Assembly: GCF_030691135.1 (NCBI RefSeq)
Contig: NZ_JAUYFA010000085.1
Span: forward strand, 62,001 to 126,000
Source: Phreatobacter sp.
GTDB lineage: Bacteria > Pseudomonadota > Alphaproteobacteria > Rhizobiales > Phreatobacteraceae
Direction: 5' to 3'
DNA length: 64,000 nt
The position numbers and the translations under genes are program-made. Under the pieces are notes generated by a model. That model saw only the letters and a list, made by a program, of their open reading frames with translations, had not been told where the DNA came from and ran no database searches. Position 1 is the stretch's first letter, and each line of letters starts with the position of its first letter. Of the stretch, positions 8,894-17,373 are shown in pieces.

Positions 8894-9772
8894 TCAGGCC
8901 TTGGGGCCGAGGGCGCGATAGGCCTCGATGACCAGCGCGTCGTCCGCCTTGCCGAGCCCCATGCCGGAGGCGGCGAGAAAGAGCTGGTGCGCAGCCGCCG
9001 CGAGGAAAAGCGGCGCGCGGGTGGCGTGGCCCGCATCCAGCACAATGCCGAGATCCTTGACGAAGATGTCGACTGCCGAGGTCACCGGCGGATCCTCCAT
9101 CAGCATGCGCGGGCCACGATTGTTCAGCATCCAGCTGCCGGCCGCGCTCGATCCGAAAATCTCCAGCAGCACCTTGGCGTCGAGCCCGGCCCGCTCGCCG
9201 AGCGCCAGCGCTTCCGCTGCCGCGGCGATGTGCACGCCGCACAGCAGCTGGTTGATCGTCTTCACCATGGCGCCGTCGCCGGCCTTCTCGCCGACCCGGA
9301 ACAGGCGCGAGCCCATCACCTGGAGGACAGGCTCCGCGGCATCGAGCACGGCGGCCGGACCCGACGCCATGATGGTGAGGGAGCCTGCTTCCGCACCCAC
9401 CACACCGCCGGAGACTGGCGCGTCGACGAAGCGGCGCTGGGTCGCCTCCACCTTCGCCCCGATGGCGGCGGCGCGGGCCGGAGCGCAGGTGGCGCAGAGC
9501 ACCACGACGGCATTGGGCGCGAGGGCGTCGAGGGCGCCGGCCTCGAACAGCACGGCCTCCGCCTGGTCGGCGTTCACCACCATCAGCACCAGCATCTCGG
9601 CACCGGCCGCGGCCTCTTTGGCCGAGGGGAACGGCGAGCCGCCGTTCTCCGCCAGCCAGGCCAGCGCCGCCGGGTTCGGGTCGGTGCCGCGGACGGTATG
9701 GCCGGCCTTGACGAGATTGGCCGCCATGGGGCGGCCCATGGCTCCGAGGCCAGCAAAGCAGATGGTGGTCAT
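8894..9772 (-). CDS. NAD(P)-dependent oxidoreductase, 3-hydroxyisobutyrate dehydrogenase / L-threonate dehydrogenase (LtnD)-like
   Basis: ICFAGLGAMGRPMAANLVKAGH, FVDAPVSGGVVGAEAGSLTIMASG, KTINQLLCGVHIAAAAEALAL. Confidence 0.9.
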   Translation of the reverse strand: MTTICFAGLGAMGRPMAANLVKAGHTVRGTDPNPAALAWLAENGGSPFPSAKEAAAGAEMLVLMVVNADQAEAVLFEAGALDALAPNAVVVLCATCAPARAAAIGAKVEATQRRFVDAPVSGGVVGAEAGSLTIMASGPAAVLDAAEPVLQVMGSRLFRVGEKAGDGAMVKTINQLLCGVHIAAAAEALALGERAGLDAKVLLEIFGSSAAGSWMLNNRGPRMLMEDPPVTSAVDIFVKDLGIVLDAGHATRAPLFLAAAAHQLFLAASGMGLGKADDALVIEAYRALGPKA

Positions 9773-9817
9773 GGGCAGGGTTCCAGGATGTAGGGTGGTT
9801 CGGTTCGCCCGACCCTC

Positions 9818-9840
9818 ATGCCCGGCCTCGCGCCGGGCAT
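9818..9840. repeat. REP-like palindrome ATGCCCGGC-CTCGC-GCCGGGCAT
   Basis: Perfect 9-bp inverted repeat with 5-nt loop, between ABC permease and dehydrogenase genes. Confidence 0.6.
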
Positions 9841-9864
9841 CCACGATTTTCTGCCGCGCCCGTC

Positions 9865-10800
9865 CTATTCCTTCACGGCGCCGGTCATGGCCGAGACATA
9901 GTGCTCGACGAAGAAGGCGTAGAGGATGACCAGCGGCAGCGAGCCGACCAGCGCGCCGGCCATCAGCGAGCCCCAGCGGAACACGTCGCCGTCGACGAAT
10001 TCCGAGACGATGGCGGTCGGCACCGTCTTGTTGGGGTTCGAGGAGATGAAGGTCAGGGCGTAGATGAATTCGTTCCAGCACAGCGTGAAGGCGAAGATGA
10101 AGGCCGAGATCAGGCCCGGGATCGCCAGCGGAATGATGATCTTGACCAGAATCTGCCAGCGGCTGGCGCCGTCGATCAGGGCGCATTCCTCCAGTTCGTA
10201 GGGAATGGTCTTGAAATAGCCCATCAGCAGCCAGGTGCAGAACGGGATGAGGATGGTCGGATAGGTCAGGATCAGCGCGAAGGGCGTGTCGAACAGGCCG
10301 TAGACATGGATGATGGTCGACAGCGGAATGAACAGGATCGACGGCGGCACCAGATAGGCGAGGAAGATCAGCCCGCCGACCGTCTGCGCGCCCTTGTAGC
10401 GGATCCGCGTGATCGCATAGGCGGCCAGCACCGAGGCGACAATGGACAGGAACGTGGCACAGACGGCCACGAACATCGTGTTCCACAGCCAGGTTGGATA
10501 GTTCGATTCGAACAGCAGCTTGTAGAAGTGGCGGAAGGTCGGCTCGCTCACCCAGAGCGGGTTGCCGCCGTGCAGGTCGAGCAGGTCCTGGTCCGGTTTG
10601 ATGGATGTGATGAACATCCAGTAGAACGGAAACAGCAGCACGACCACGATGATGAAGAGCGGAATATAGACCGTCACCGTCTTGCGCGGCAGGCTTTCCA
10701 GATAGCTCATGCCCTCGGAATGGTCGTCCTTGGCGGCCGAGCGGCTGAAGGCGCCGCTGGCCGCCGGGTTCTTCAGGTCGGTTCCGGCGGTGGTCGTCAT
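9865..10800 (-). CDS. Carbohydrate-type ABC transporter permease (MalG-like)
   Basis: PFYWMFITSIKPDQDL...EECALIDGASRWQILVKIIIPLAIPGL (EAA loop). Confidence 0.93.
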   Translation of the reverse strand: MTTTAGTDLKNPAASGAFSRSAAKDDHSEGMSYLESLPRKTVTVYIPLFIIVVVLLFPFYWMFITSIKPDQDLLDLHGGNPLWVSEPTFRHFYKLLFESNYPTWLWNTMFVAVCATFLSIVASVLAAYAITRIRYKGAQTVGGLIFLAYLVPPSILFIPLSTIIHVYGLFDTPFALILTYPTILIPFCTWLLMGYFKTIPYELEECALIDGASRWQILVKIIIPLAIPGLISAFIFAFTLCWNEFIYALTFISSNPNKTVPTAIVSEFVDGDVFRWGSLMAGALVGSLPLVILYAFFVEHYVSAMTGAVKE

Positions 10801-10848
10801 GTCCGGGCTCCGTCGGCGGGGGTCAGGCGGGCGGAAAGGGGGTGATGT

Positions 10849-11814
10849 TCAGTCATTGCTCTCGCCTTGCTGCCACTTGCGGCGCTGCAGCCCGAACCAC
10901 GAGAACATGATGGCGGCGAGGAGGAAGGGCACCATGGAGATGGCGATGGCCGCGCCCTCGCCGAGATTGCCGCCGAGAATGCCGCGCTGGTAGGACAGCG
11001 TCGCCATCAGGTGGGTGGCGTTGACCGGCCCGCCGCGGGTCATCGCCCAGATCAGCTGGAAGTCGGTGAAGGTGAAGAGGACCGAGAAGGTCATCACCAC
11101 CGCGATGATCGGCGTCAGCAGAGGATAGGTCACATAGCGGAAGTTCTGCCACCGCGTGGCCCCGTCCAGCGTAGCCGCCTCGTAGAGCGAGGGCGAGACG
11201 GTCTGCAGCCCGGCCAGCAGCGTGATGGCGATGAACGGAATGCCGCGCCAGATATTGGCGAAGATGACCACGCACTGGGCCATGAACGGGTCGCCCATCC
11301 AGTTGATGGGTGATCCACGGTCGATCAGTCCCATCTTCACCAGCCCCCAGGTGATGACCGAGAACTGGGTGTCGAAGATCCACCAGAAGGCGACGGCCGA
11401 GAGAACCGTCGGCACGATGAACGGGATCAGCACGACCGAGCGGACGAAGGCCTTGAAAGGCAGGTTGTTGTTGAGCAGCAGCGCCAGATAGAGGCCGATC
11501 GCGAACTTCACCGCCGAGGCGACGAAGGTAAAGACGATGGTGAAGATCAGGGCCCTGATGAAGTCGCTGTCGTCGCTGAGCCATTCGAAATTCTCCAGGC
11601 CGACGAAGCGCCCCTCGCGTCCGATGCGGGCGTCGGTGAAGCTCATCCACAGGCCCTTGCCCAGCGGGTAGACGAGGAAAAGCACAAGGAAGGCCATGGC
11701 GGGCACCATGAACCAGAAGCCCAGCCAGTTGCGGTTCACCTTGAGCTGTTGCCATGCCGAAGGCTCGCCTGGCATCGGGCGGGCTTCGGTGCGTGCGACG
11801 GCGGCATCGGCCAT
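10849..11814 (-). CDS. Carbohydrate-type ABC transporter permease (MalF-like)
   Basis: LVYPLGKGLWMSFTD...EAATLDGATRWQNFRYVTYPLLTP; start at 11814 preferred over 11853. Confidence 0.92.
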   Translation of the reverse strand: MADAAVARTEARPMPGEPSAWQQLKVNRNWLGFWFMVPAMAFLVLFLVYPLGKGLWMSFTDARIGREGRFVGLENFEWLSDDSDFIRALIFTIVFTFVASAVKFAIGLYLALLLNNNLPFKAFVRSVVLIPFIVPTVLSAVAFWWIFDTQFSVITWGLVKMGLIDRGSPINWMGDPFMAQCVVIFANIWRGIPFIAITLLAGLQTVSPSLYEAATLDGATRWQNFRYVTYPLLTPIIAVVMTFSVLFTFTDFQLIWAMTRGGPVNATHLMATLSYQRGILGGNLGEGAAIAISMVPFLLAAIMFSWFGLQRRKWQQGESND

Positions 11815-11840
11815 GAGGTTCTCCGGAGAGGCTGTCGGGA

Positions 11841-11894
11841 ACGGGGGCGGCACGCCGCCCCCGTCCGGAATGCGTCGGGCGGCTGTGCCGCCCG
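11841..11894 (-). repeat. Two adjacent strong hairpins between the SBP and MalF-like permease genes
   Basis: ACGGGGGCGGC-AC-GCCGCCCCCGT (11841-11864) and CGGGCGGC-TGT-GCCGCCCG (11876-11894). Confidence 0.7.
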
Positions 11895-11898
11895 GTCG

Positions 11899-13215
11899 TC
11901 AGCGGTAGATGCGGCGCAGCTGGCGCTCGGCGAGGCGGATGGCGCCCTCGACATCCTCCTTGCCGGTGCAGTGGTTGGCGAAGAGGTCGACCACGATGAA
12001 GTCGGCGATGGCCGTCGCCGCCTTTTCGTTGATCGGACCCCTGTAGCCGGCGGGGAAGGAACGCTTCGCCGACTCACGGAACACCCGCGCCTTGGGGTCG
12101 CGCGTCCAGACCGGATTGTTGTCGTAGGCATTGAGAACGTGCGTCAGGTAGCCCTCGGCCGCTTCCAGCCACGGATTGAAATTCTCCGCTTCGAGGATGA
12201 AGGCCATGAAAGCCTTGCAGGCGTTCGGGAACCGCGAATAGGTCATGCCGAACATCGGGAAGGCGAGCTGGATTTCCGCCGGCTTGCCGATCGGGCCGAT
12301 CGGCCAGAAGGCGTGGTCCATGTCGGCGGCGATTTCGCGCTGCTTGGCGTCCTGCGAGACCCTGGCTGCGGCATAGATCGAGATGCCGTTGGCCGTCAGC
12401 GAGATTTCACCCGAGAGGAAGGCGCGGTTGTTGTTCGAGTCGTTCCACGCCGCCGTCCCGGGAATGAAGGTGTCCCAGAGTTCCTTCGCGTAGCGCAGGG
12501 CCGCGCGGGTCTCCGCCGAGTTGATGGTGATGTTCTCCCGCTCGTCGACCTGGGCGGCACCGTGCGACCACAGGAGCCAGTGGGCGAAGGCATTGCCATC
12601 GCCGGTGGCGCGTCCCAGCGGGAAGCCGGAGGGCGTGCCCTTGGCCTTCAGCGCCTTGCAGAGCTCGAGGAAGCCCTTGGTGTCCTGGGGAACTTCGTTG
12701 AAGCCCGCGGCCTTGAGCATGGAGATTCGGTAGTTGATGTAGCCACCGTTGACGGCGACCGGGATGGAAATCCACTTGCCCGCGGACTTGCCGTAGGCCT
12801 CGGCCAGCGGCACCCAGCCGCCGTACTTCTTGCCGAGATAGTCGGCGACGTCGGTGACCTCCAGGCACTTCTGCGGGAAGAGATGCGGCACGGAATAGAG
12901 CGACCAGATGAGGTCGGGACCTGTGCCGGTATTGGCGGCGACCGAGGCCTTCGGCTGCACGTCGTCGAAGCTCTCGCTCGAGACGTTGACGCGGCAGCCG
13001 GTCGCCTGGGTGAAGGCCGCCACCATGCGGTTGAACTGGGCGTCTTCGGCTTCGACGAAGCGGCGCCAGCGCAACAGGTTCAGCGTGGCACCGGTTTCCG
13101 GTCTGAACGGCGAGGTCTGCGCCCAGGCCTTGGCCCAGTCGGTGAGGCCGGAGCCGGTGAGAACGCCCGCGGCGGCGGCGCCCTTGACGAGGGTACGACG
13201 AGTGAAGGCAGTCAT
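11899..13215 (-). CDS. Extracellular solute-binding protein family 1 (sugar-type ABC), Tat signal
   Basis: MTAFTRRTLVKGAAAAGVLTGSGL signal; LRWRRFVEAEDAQFNRMVAAFTQATG; operon context. Confidence 0.9.
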   Translation of the reverse strand: MTAFTRRTLVKGAAAAGVLTGSGLTDWAKAWAQTSPFRPETGATLNLLRWRRFVEAEDAQFNRMVAAFTQATGCRVNVSSESFDDVQPKASVAANTGTGPDLIWSLYSVPHLFPQKCLEVTDVADYLGKKYGGWVPLAEAYGKSAGKWISIPVAVNGGYINYRISMLKAAGFNEVPQDTKGFLELCKALKAKGTPSGFPLGRATGDGNAFAHWLLWSHGAAQVDERENITINSAETRAALRYAKELWDTFIPGTAAWNDSNNNRAFLSGEISLTANGISIYAAARVSQDAKQREIAADMDHAFWPIGPIGKPAEIQLAFPMFGMTYSRFPNACKAFMAFILEAENFNPWLEAAEGYLTHVLNAYDNNPVWTRDPKARVFRESAKRSFPAGYRGPINEKAATAIADFIVVDLFANHCTGKEDVEGAIRLAERQLRRIYR

Positions 13216-13280
13216 CAGGTTATCCTCCCATAAGGATCCGGAGCCCATCTTCGCCGTGGACCTTGCCGGTTTTTGTCGAA

Positions 13281-13333
13281 GCGGGTTTGCCCCGCCTGTT
13301 GGTTCAGGCGCGCCGGTGCTCTACTGGCGCGCC
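13281..13333 (-). repeat. Intercistronic hairpins between the ABC ATPase and SBP genes
   Basis: GCGGG-TTTGC-CCCGC (13281-13295) and GGCGCGCC-N11-GGCGCGCC (13307-13333). Confidence 0.6.
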
Positions 13334-14385
13334 AGGGTCTTTCCCGACTGCGCATCGAAGAGATGCGTCACCCGGCGATCAGTGCCCAAGCGGATCTTGT
13401 CGCCGGGCTTGAAGTCGTGGCGTTCGCGGAAAACGGCGATGACCTCCTGGCCGTCGAGCCGGGCGACCACCTGGATTTCCGATCCTGTCGGTTCGACGAC
13501 GACGACCTCGGCCTCGGCGCCAGCTTCGTTGTCGATGAGAAAATGTTCGGGCCGGATGCCGTAGATGGCCGGCTGGCCAGCCGAGGCCGACGGCGGCGTG
13601 CCGAGCGGCAGGCGGGCGCCGCCCTCCAGCACGAAAAACTGGCCGTCGATCTTGCCGCGGAGGAAATTCATCGCCGGCGAGCCGATGAAGCCGGCGACGA
13701 AGAGATTGACCGGGTTGTCGTAGAGATCAAGCGGCGCGCCCATCTGCTCGACGATCCCGTCATGCATGACCACGATCTTGTCGGCCATGGTCATCGCCTC
13801 GATCTGGTCGTGGGTGACATAGACGGTGGTGGTCTTCAGCCGCTGGTGCAGTTCCTTGATCTCGGTGCGCATGGCGACACGCAGCTTGGCGTCGAGGTTC
13901 GAAAGCGGCTCGTCGAACAGGAAAACCTGCGGGTCGCGGACGATGGCGCGCCCCATGGCGACGCGCTGGCGCTGGCCGCCGGAGAGCTGGCGCGGGAACC
14001 GGTCGAGCAGGGCACCGAGATTGAGGATCTCGGCGGCGCGCTTCACCTTGGCGTCGATCTCGCTCTGCGGGGCCTTCCTGAGCTTCAGCGAGAAGCCCAT
14101 GTTGTCGGCCACCGTCATATGCGGATAGAGCGCGTAATTCTGGAACACCATGGCGATGTCGCGCTCTTTCGGCGGGACATTGTTCACCACGCGGTCGCCG
14201 ATGGCGATCTCGCCGCCGGTGATGTTCTCGAGGCCGGCGATCATGCGCAGCAGGGTGGATTTGCCGCAGCCAGAAGGGCCGACCAGCACCACGAATTCGC
14301 CGTCCGCGATCGGAACGGAAACGCCATGGATGATTGCAGTCGAGCCAAAAGACTTGCGCACGTCGCGGATGTCGACGGATGCCAT
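13321..14385 (-). CDS. ABC transporter ATP-binding protein (UgpC/MsmK/MalK type)
   Basis: VGPSGCGKSTLLRMIAGLE Walker A, LSGGQRQRVAMGRAIVRDPQVFLFDEPLSNLD. Confidence 0.95.
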   Translation of the reverse strand: MASVDIRDVRKSFGSTAIIHGVSVPIADGEFVVLVGPSGCGKSTLLRMIAGLENITGGEIAIGDRVVNNVPPKERDIAMVFQNYALYPHMTVADNMGFSLKLRKAPQSEIDAKVKRAAEILNLGALLDRFPRQLSGGQRQRVAMGRAIVRDPQVFLFDEPLSNLDAKLRVAMRTEIKELHQRLKTTTVYVTHDQIEAMTMADKIVVMHDGIVEQMGAPLDLYDNPVNLFVAGFIGSPAMNFLRGKIDGQFFVLEGGARLPLGTPPSASAGQPAIYGIRPEHFLIDNEAGAEAEVVVVEPTGSEIQVVARLDGQEVIAVFRERHDFKPGDKIRLGTDRRVTHLFDAQSGKTLARQ

Positions 14386-14629
14386 TCACTTCCTCCCGTG
14401 GGTCCCTCGACCCTGCCTTCCGCCGCCGGCCCTTGACCTGGGCTCTGCGATCCGATCCCGTGGGACCGGTGCGACATGTGGCTTCGTTCAGGGGTCAGTG
14501 TGGCATGCGAAACTCGGAAATCAAGTGTGATCACGGTTTGGCATGGCTGAAATTCAATCGGTTGAAAGCGGTGATTTTTCTCCCGTATCGACCGATGCTC
14601 GTCATGCCGAAGCCTGAGGGAGACGACCC

Positions 14630-15595
14630 ATGACGAAGCCCGACCTGCTCATGACGGGCCCCATGATGCAGACCATCCAGGACCAGTTGGCGCAGCGTTT
14701 CACGCTGCACAAGCTCTGGGAGGCAACCGACAAGGAGGCCTTCCTGCGCCATCTGGCGCCGAGTGTCGTGGCCTTCGCCTCAGGCAGCCATGTACCCTGC
14801 GATCCCGCCCTGATGGGGCGGTTTCCCGGCCTCAAGATCGTGTCGTCCTTCGGCGTGGGCTATGACCATGTCGACGCCGCCTGGGCCGGTCAGAACGGCA
14901 TCGTCGTCACCAACACGCCGGATGTCCTCAACGAGGAGGTCGCCGACACCGCCCTCGGCCTGCTCCTCTGCACGATGCGCCAGTTTCCCCAGACTGACCG
15001 CTATCTGCGCGCCGGCAAATGGCTCGAGAAGCCCTATCCGCTGACCGGCACGCTGCGCGACCGCAAGGTCGGCATTCTCGGTCTCGGCCGGATCGGCAAG
15101 GCCATCGCCCGGCGCCTCGAGGCCTTCAATCTGCCGGTCGTCTATCACGGCCGCTCGGCCCAGCCCGACGTCGCCTACCGCTACTATCCCTCGCTGGTCG
15201 AGATGGCCCGTGACGTCAACGTCCTGATGATCGTCGCCCCCGGCGGCGCCGCCACCAACAAGATCGTCAACCGCGAGGTGCTTGAGGCGCTGGGTCCCGA
15301 CGGCGTCGTCATCAATGTCGGCCGTGGCACGGTCGTCGACGAGGCCGCGCTCGTCGAGGCGCTCCGGAACAAGACCATCCTCTCCGCCGGCCTCGACGTC
15401 TTCGAGGACGAGCCGCGTGTCCCCGCCGAACTGATGGCCATGGACCACGTCGTCCTCTTCCCTCATGTCGGTTCGGCGTCCGTCCACACGCGCAACGCCA
15501 TGGCGCAGCTCGTCGTCGACAACCTCGTCGCCTGGGCGAATGGCAATGGGCCGCTCACGCCGGTCGCCGAAACGCCCTGGCCGCCGAAGCACTGA
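14630..15595 (+). CDS. D-isomer specific 2-hydroxyacid dehydrogenase family protein
   Basis: VGILGLGRIGKAIARRLEAF, NVGRGTVVDEAALVEAL, GLDVFEDEPRVP. Confidence 0.95.
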   Translation: MTKPDLLMTGPMMQTIQDQLAQRFTLHKLWEATDKEAFLRHLAPSVVAFASGSHVPCDPALMGRFPGLKIVSSFGVGYDHVDAAWAGQNGIVVTNTPDVLNEEVADTALGLLLCTMRQFPQTDRYLRAGKWLEKPYPLTGTLRDRKVGILGLGRIGKAIARRLEAFNLPVVYHGRSAQPDVAYRYYPSLVEMARDVNVLMIVAPGGAATNKIVNREVLEALGPDGVVINVGRGTVVDEAALVEALRNKTILSAGLDVFEDEPRVPAELMAMDHVVLFPHVGSASVHTRNAMAQLVVDNLVAWANGNGPLTPVAETPWPPKH

Positions 15596-15602
15596 TCGGG
15601 CG

Positions 15603-15623
15603 GGAGGCGGTCAGGCCGCCTCC
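15603..15623. terminator. Putative hairpin terminator overlapping the NfeD stop codon
   Basis: GGAGGCGG-TCAGG-CCGCCTCC; stop codon of the minus-strand gene in the loop. Confidence 0.5.
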
Positions 15624-16060
15624 ACCACCAGAACGGCGCCCTGGAAATCCGTGACGCGGACCCGGGCGCCGGTGGCCAGATCCGGCCCCGTCACCAGCCA
15701 GACGGAATCGGCGATGCGGACGCGTCCGCGTCCTGCCTGGATCGGTTCCTCCAGGACGAATTCTTTGCCGATCATCGCCTCCAGGCGACGGTTGAGGTCG
15801 GGCTTGTCGCTGGTCGTTCCGTTGATGGACTTCATCACCTTCACCCAGCCGAAAAGGCAGAGCAGCGACAGCACCGCGAAAACCAGGAGCTGAATCTGCC
15901 AGGGGCTGGGAACGATGATGAAGATGATCCCCGTCAGCGCCGCCGCCGCGCCGAGCCAGATGAGGAAATAGCCGGGCACGAGGATCTCGGCCGCCATCAG
16001 GACCGCGGCGATGGCGATCCAGCTCCAGGCGCCCCAGGGCGCCAGCGTTGCGACGATCAT
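15611..16060 (-). CDS. NfeD family protein
   Basis: LMAAEILVPGYFLIWLGAAAALTGI and C-terminal OB-like GKEFVLEEPIQAGRGRVRI. Confidence 0.88.
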   Translation of the reverse strand: MIVATLAPWGAWSWIAIAAVLMAAEILVPGYFLIWLGAAAALTGIIFIIVPSPWQIQLLVFAVLSLLCLFGWVKVMKSINGTTSDKPDLNRRLEAMIGKEFVLEEPIQAGRGRVRIADSVWLVTGPDLATGARVRVTDFQGAVLVVEAA

Positions 16061-16061
16061 C

Positions 16062-17042
16062 TCAGCCCCCGGTGCTCGGCACGCTGCCGGCGCGTCCGGG
16101 CGGGCGCGGTGCCGGACCGTCCGGACCGAAGGCGGCCTTGGCGATCTCGCCGATGCCGGCCAGCGAACCGAGGATCTGCGTCGTCTCGATCGGCAGGATC
16201 AGCGTCTTCTGGTTCGGCGACAGGGCGAGACTCTCCAGGGCCTTCAGATATTTCTCGGCGATGAAGTAGTTCACCGACAGCGCATTGCCACCGGCGATGG
16301 CGGCCGACAGCATCTCGGTCGCCTTGGCCTCGGCCTCCGCCTGACGTTCGCGTGCCTCGGCGTCGCGGAAGGCCGCTTCCTTGCGGCCCTCGGCCTCGAG
16401 GATCTGCGACTGCTTCTCGCCTTCGGCCCGCAGGATCTCCGACTGCCGCTGGCCCTCCGCCTCGAGGATGACGGCGCGCTTCTCGCGCTCGGCCTTCATC
16501 TGCCGGCCCATGGCGGCGACGAGGTCGGCAGGCGGCGCGATGTCCTTGATCTCGATGCGGTTCACCTTGATGCCCCAGGGCGCCGCCGCCTGGTCGACGA
16601 CCCGCAGCAGGCTCTCGTTGATCGTGTCGCGGTTGGACAGCAGGGCGTCGAGGTCCATCGACCCCATCACCGTGCGAATGTTGGTCATGGCGAGGTTCAT
16701 CAGCGACAGTTCGAGCCGCGTGATCTCGTAGGACGAACGCGCCGCATCCAGCACCTGGAAGAACAGCACGCCGTCGACGGTCACCTTGGCGTTGTCCTTG
16801 GTGATGACCTCCTGGCTCGGAACGTCGAGCATCTGCTCCATGACGTTCACCTTGTGGCCGATCCGGTCGATGAACGGCACGATCAGCTTCAGGCCGGGAT
16901 GCAGGGTCCGGACGTAGCGCCCGAACCGCTCGACCGTCCATTGATAGCCCTGCGGCACCGTCTTGATGGCGGCGAAGAGAAACAGGATCACGACGAGGGC
17001 GACCGCGACCAACGCGACGTCGCTACCGGTGAATGGGAACAT
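16062..17042 (-). CDS. SPFH domain/Band 7 (stomatin-like, QmcA-type) protein
   Basis: TVPQGYQWTVERFGRYVRTLHPGLKLIVPFIDRIGHKVNVMEQMLDVPSQEVITKDNAKV; start at 17042 preferred. Confidence 0.94.
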   Translation of the reverse strand: MFPFTGSDVALVAVALVVILFLFAAIKTVPQGYQWTVERFGRYVRTLHPGLKLIVPFIDRIGHKVNVMEQMLDVPSQEVITKDNAKVTVDGVLFFQVLDAARSSYEITRLELSLMNLAMTNIRTVMGSMDLDALLSNRDTINESLLRVVDQAAAPWGIKVNRIEIKDIAPPADLVAAMGRQMKAEREKRAVILEAEGQRQSEILRAEGEKQSQILEAEGRKEAAFRDAEARERQAEAEAKATEMLSAAIAGGNALSVNYFIAEKYLKALESLALSPNQKTLILPIETTQILGSLAGIGEIAKAAFGPDGPAPRPPGRAGSVPSTGG

Positions 17043-17260
17043 GGTGTCTCTCCGTTGCGGACATAGACGCGAGGCGCCGGGCGTGTCGGCGACCGGGTCC
17101 GACGCGATGCCGCGAACGGCAATCACCTGCGCCCGCAGCAGGACCGCCCACCGTGATCCGGTGCCGCGAGAAGGCGTATCACGACCGGTGGAGGGAACCA
17201 CGCACATATTGCAAGGCCATGGCGCAGGCGTCGGTCAGGTGTTTCTTCCGCCGCGGCTTT

Positions 17261-17331
17261 GTTGCGAATGTCTCGCAACTGGCTTGACATCGGCGACCGC
17301 TGTCCTCATCTTATTGCAAATGAGTTGCAAC
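17261..17331 (+). promoter_or_regulatory. Tandem 19-bp operator-like dyads flanking a sigma70-like promoter of the metal ABC operon
   Basis: GTTGCGAATGTCTCGCAAC (17261-17279), TTGACA (17284-17289), ATTGCAAATGAGTTGCAAC (17313-17331). Confidence 0.65.
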
Positions 17332-17373
17332 AGCGATGTTGCCGTGGAACTATGGTTCTGAGCAGGTGATGCG

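Noticed and set aside
11749-13233. 494-aa plus-strand ORF antisense to the sugar SBP
   Set aside because: Shadow frame opposite a clear Tat-signal SBP in an operon
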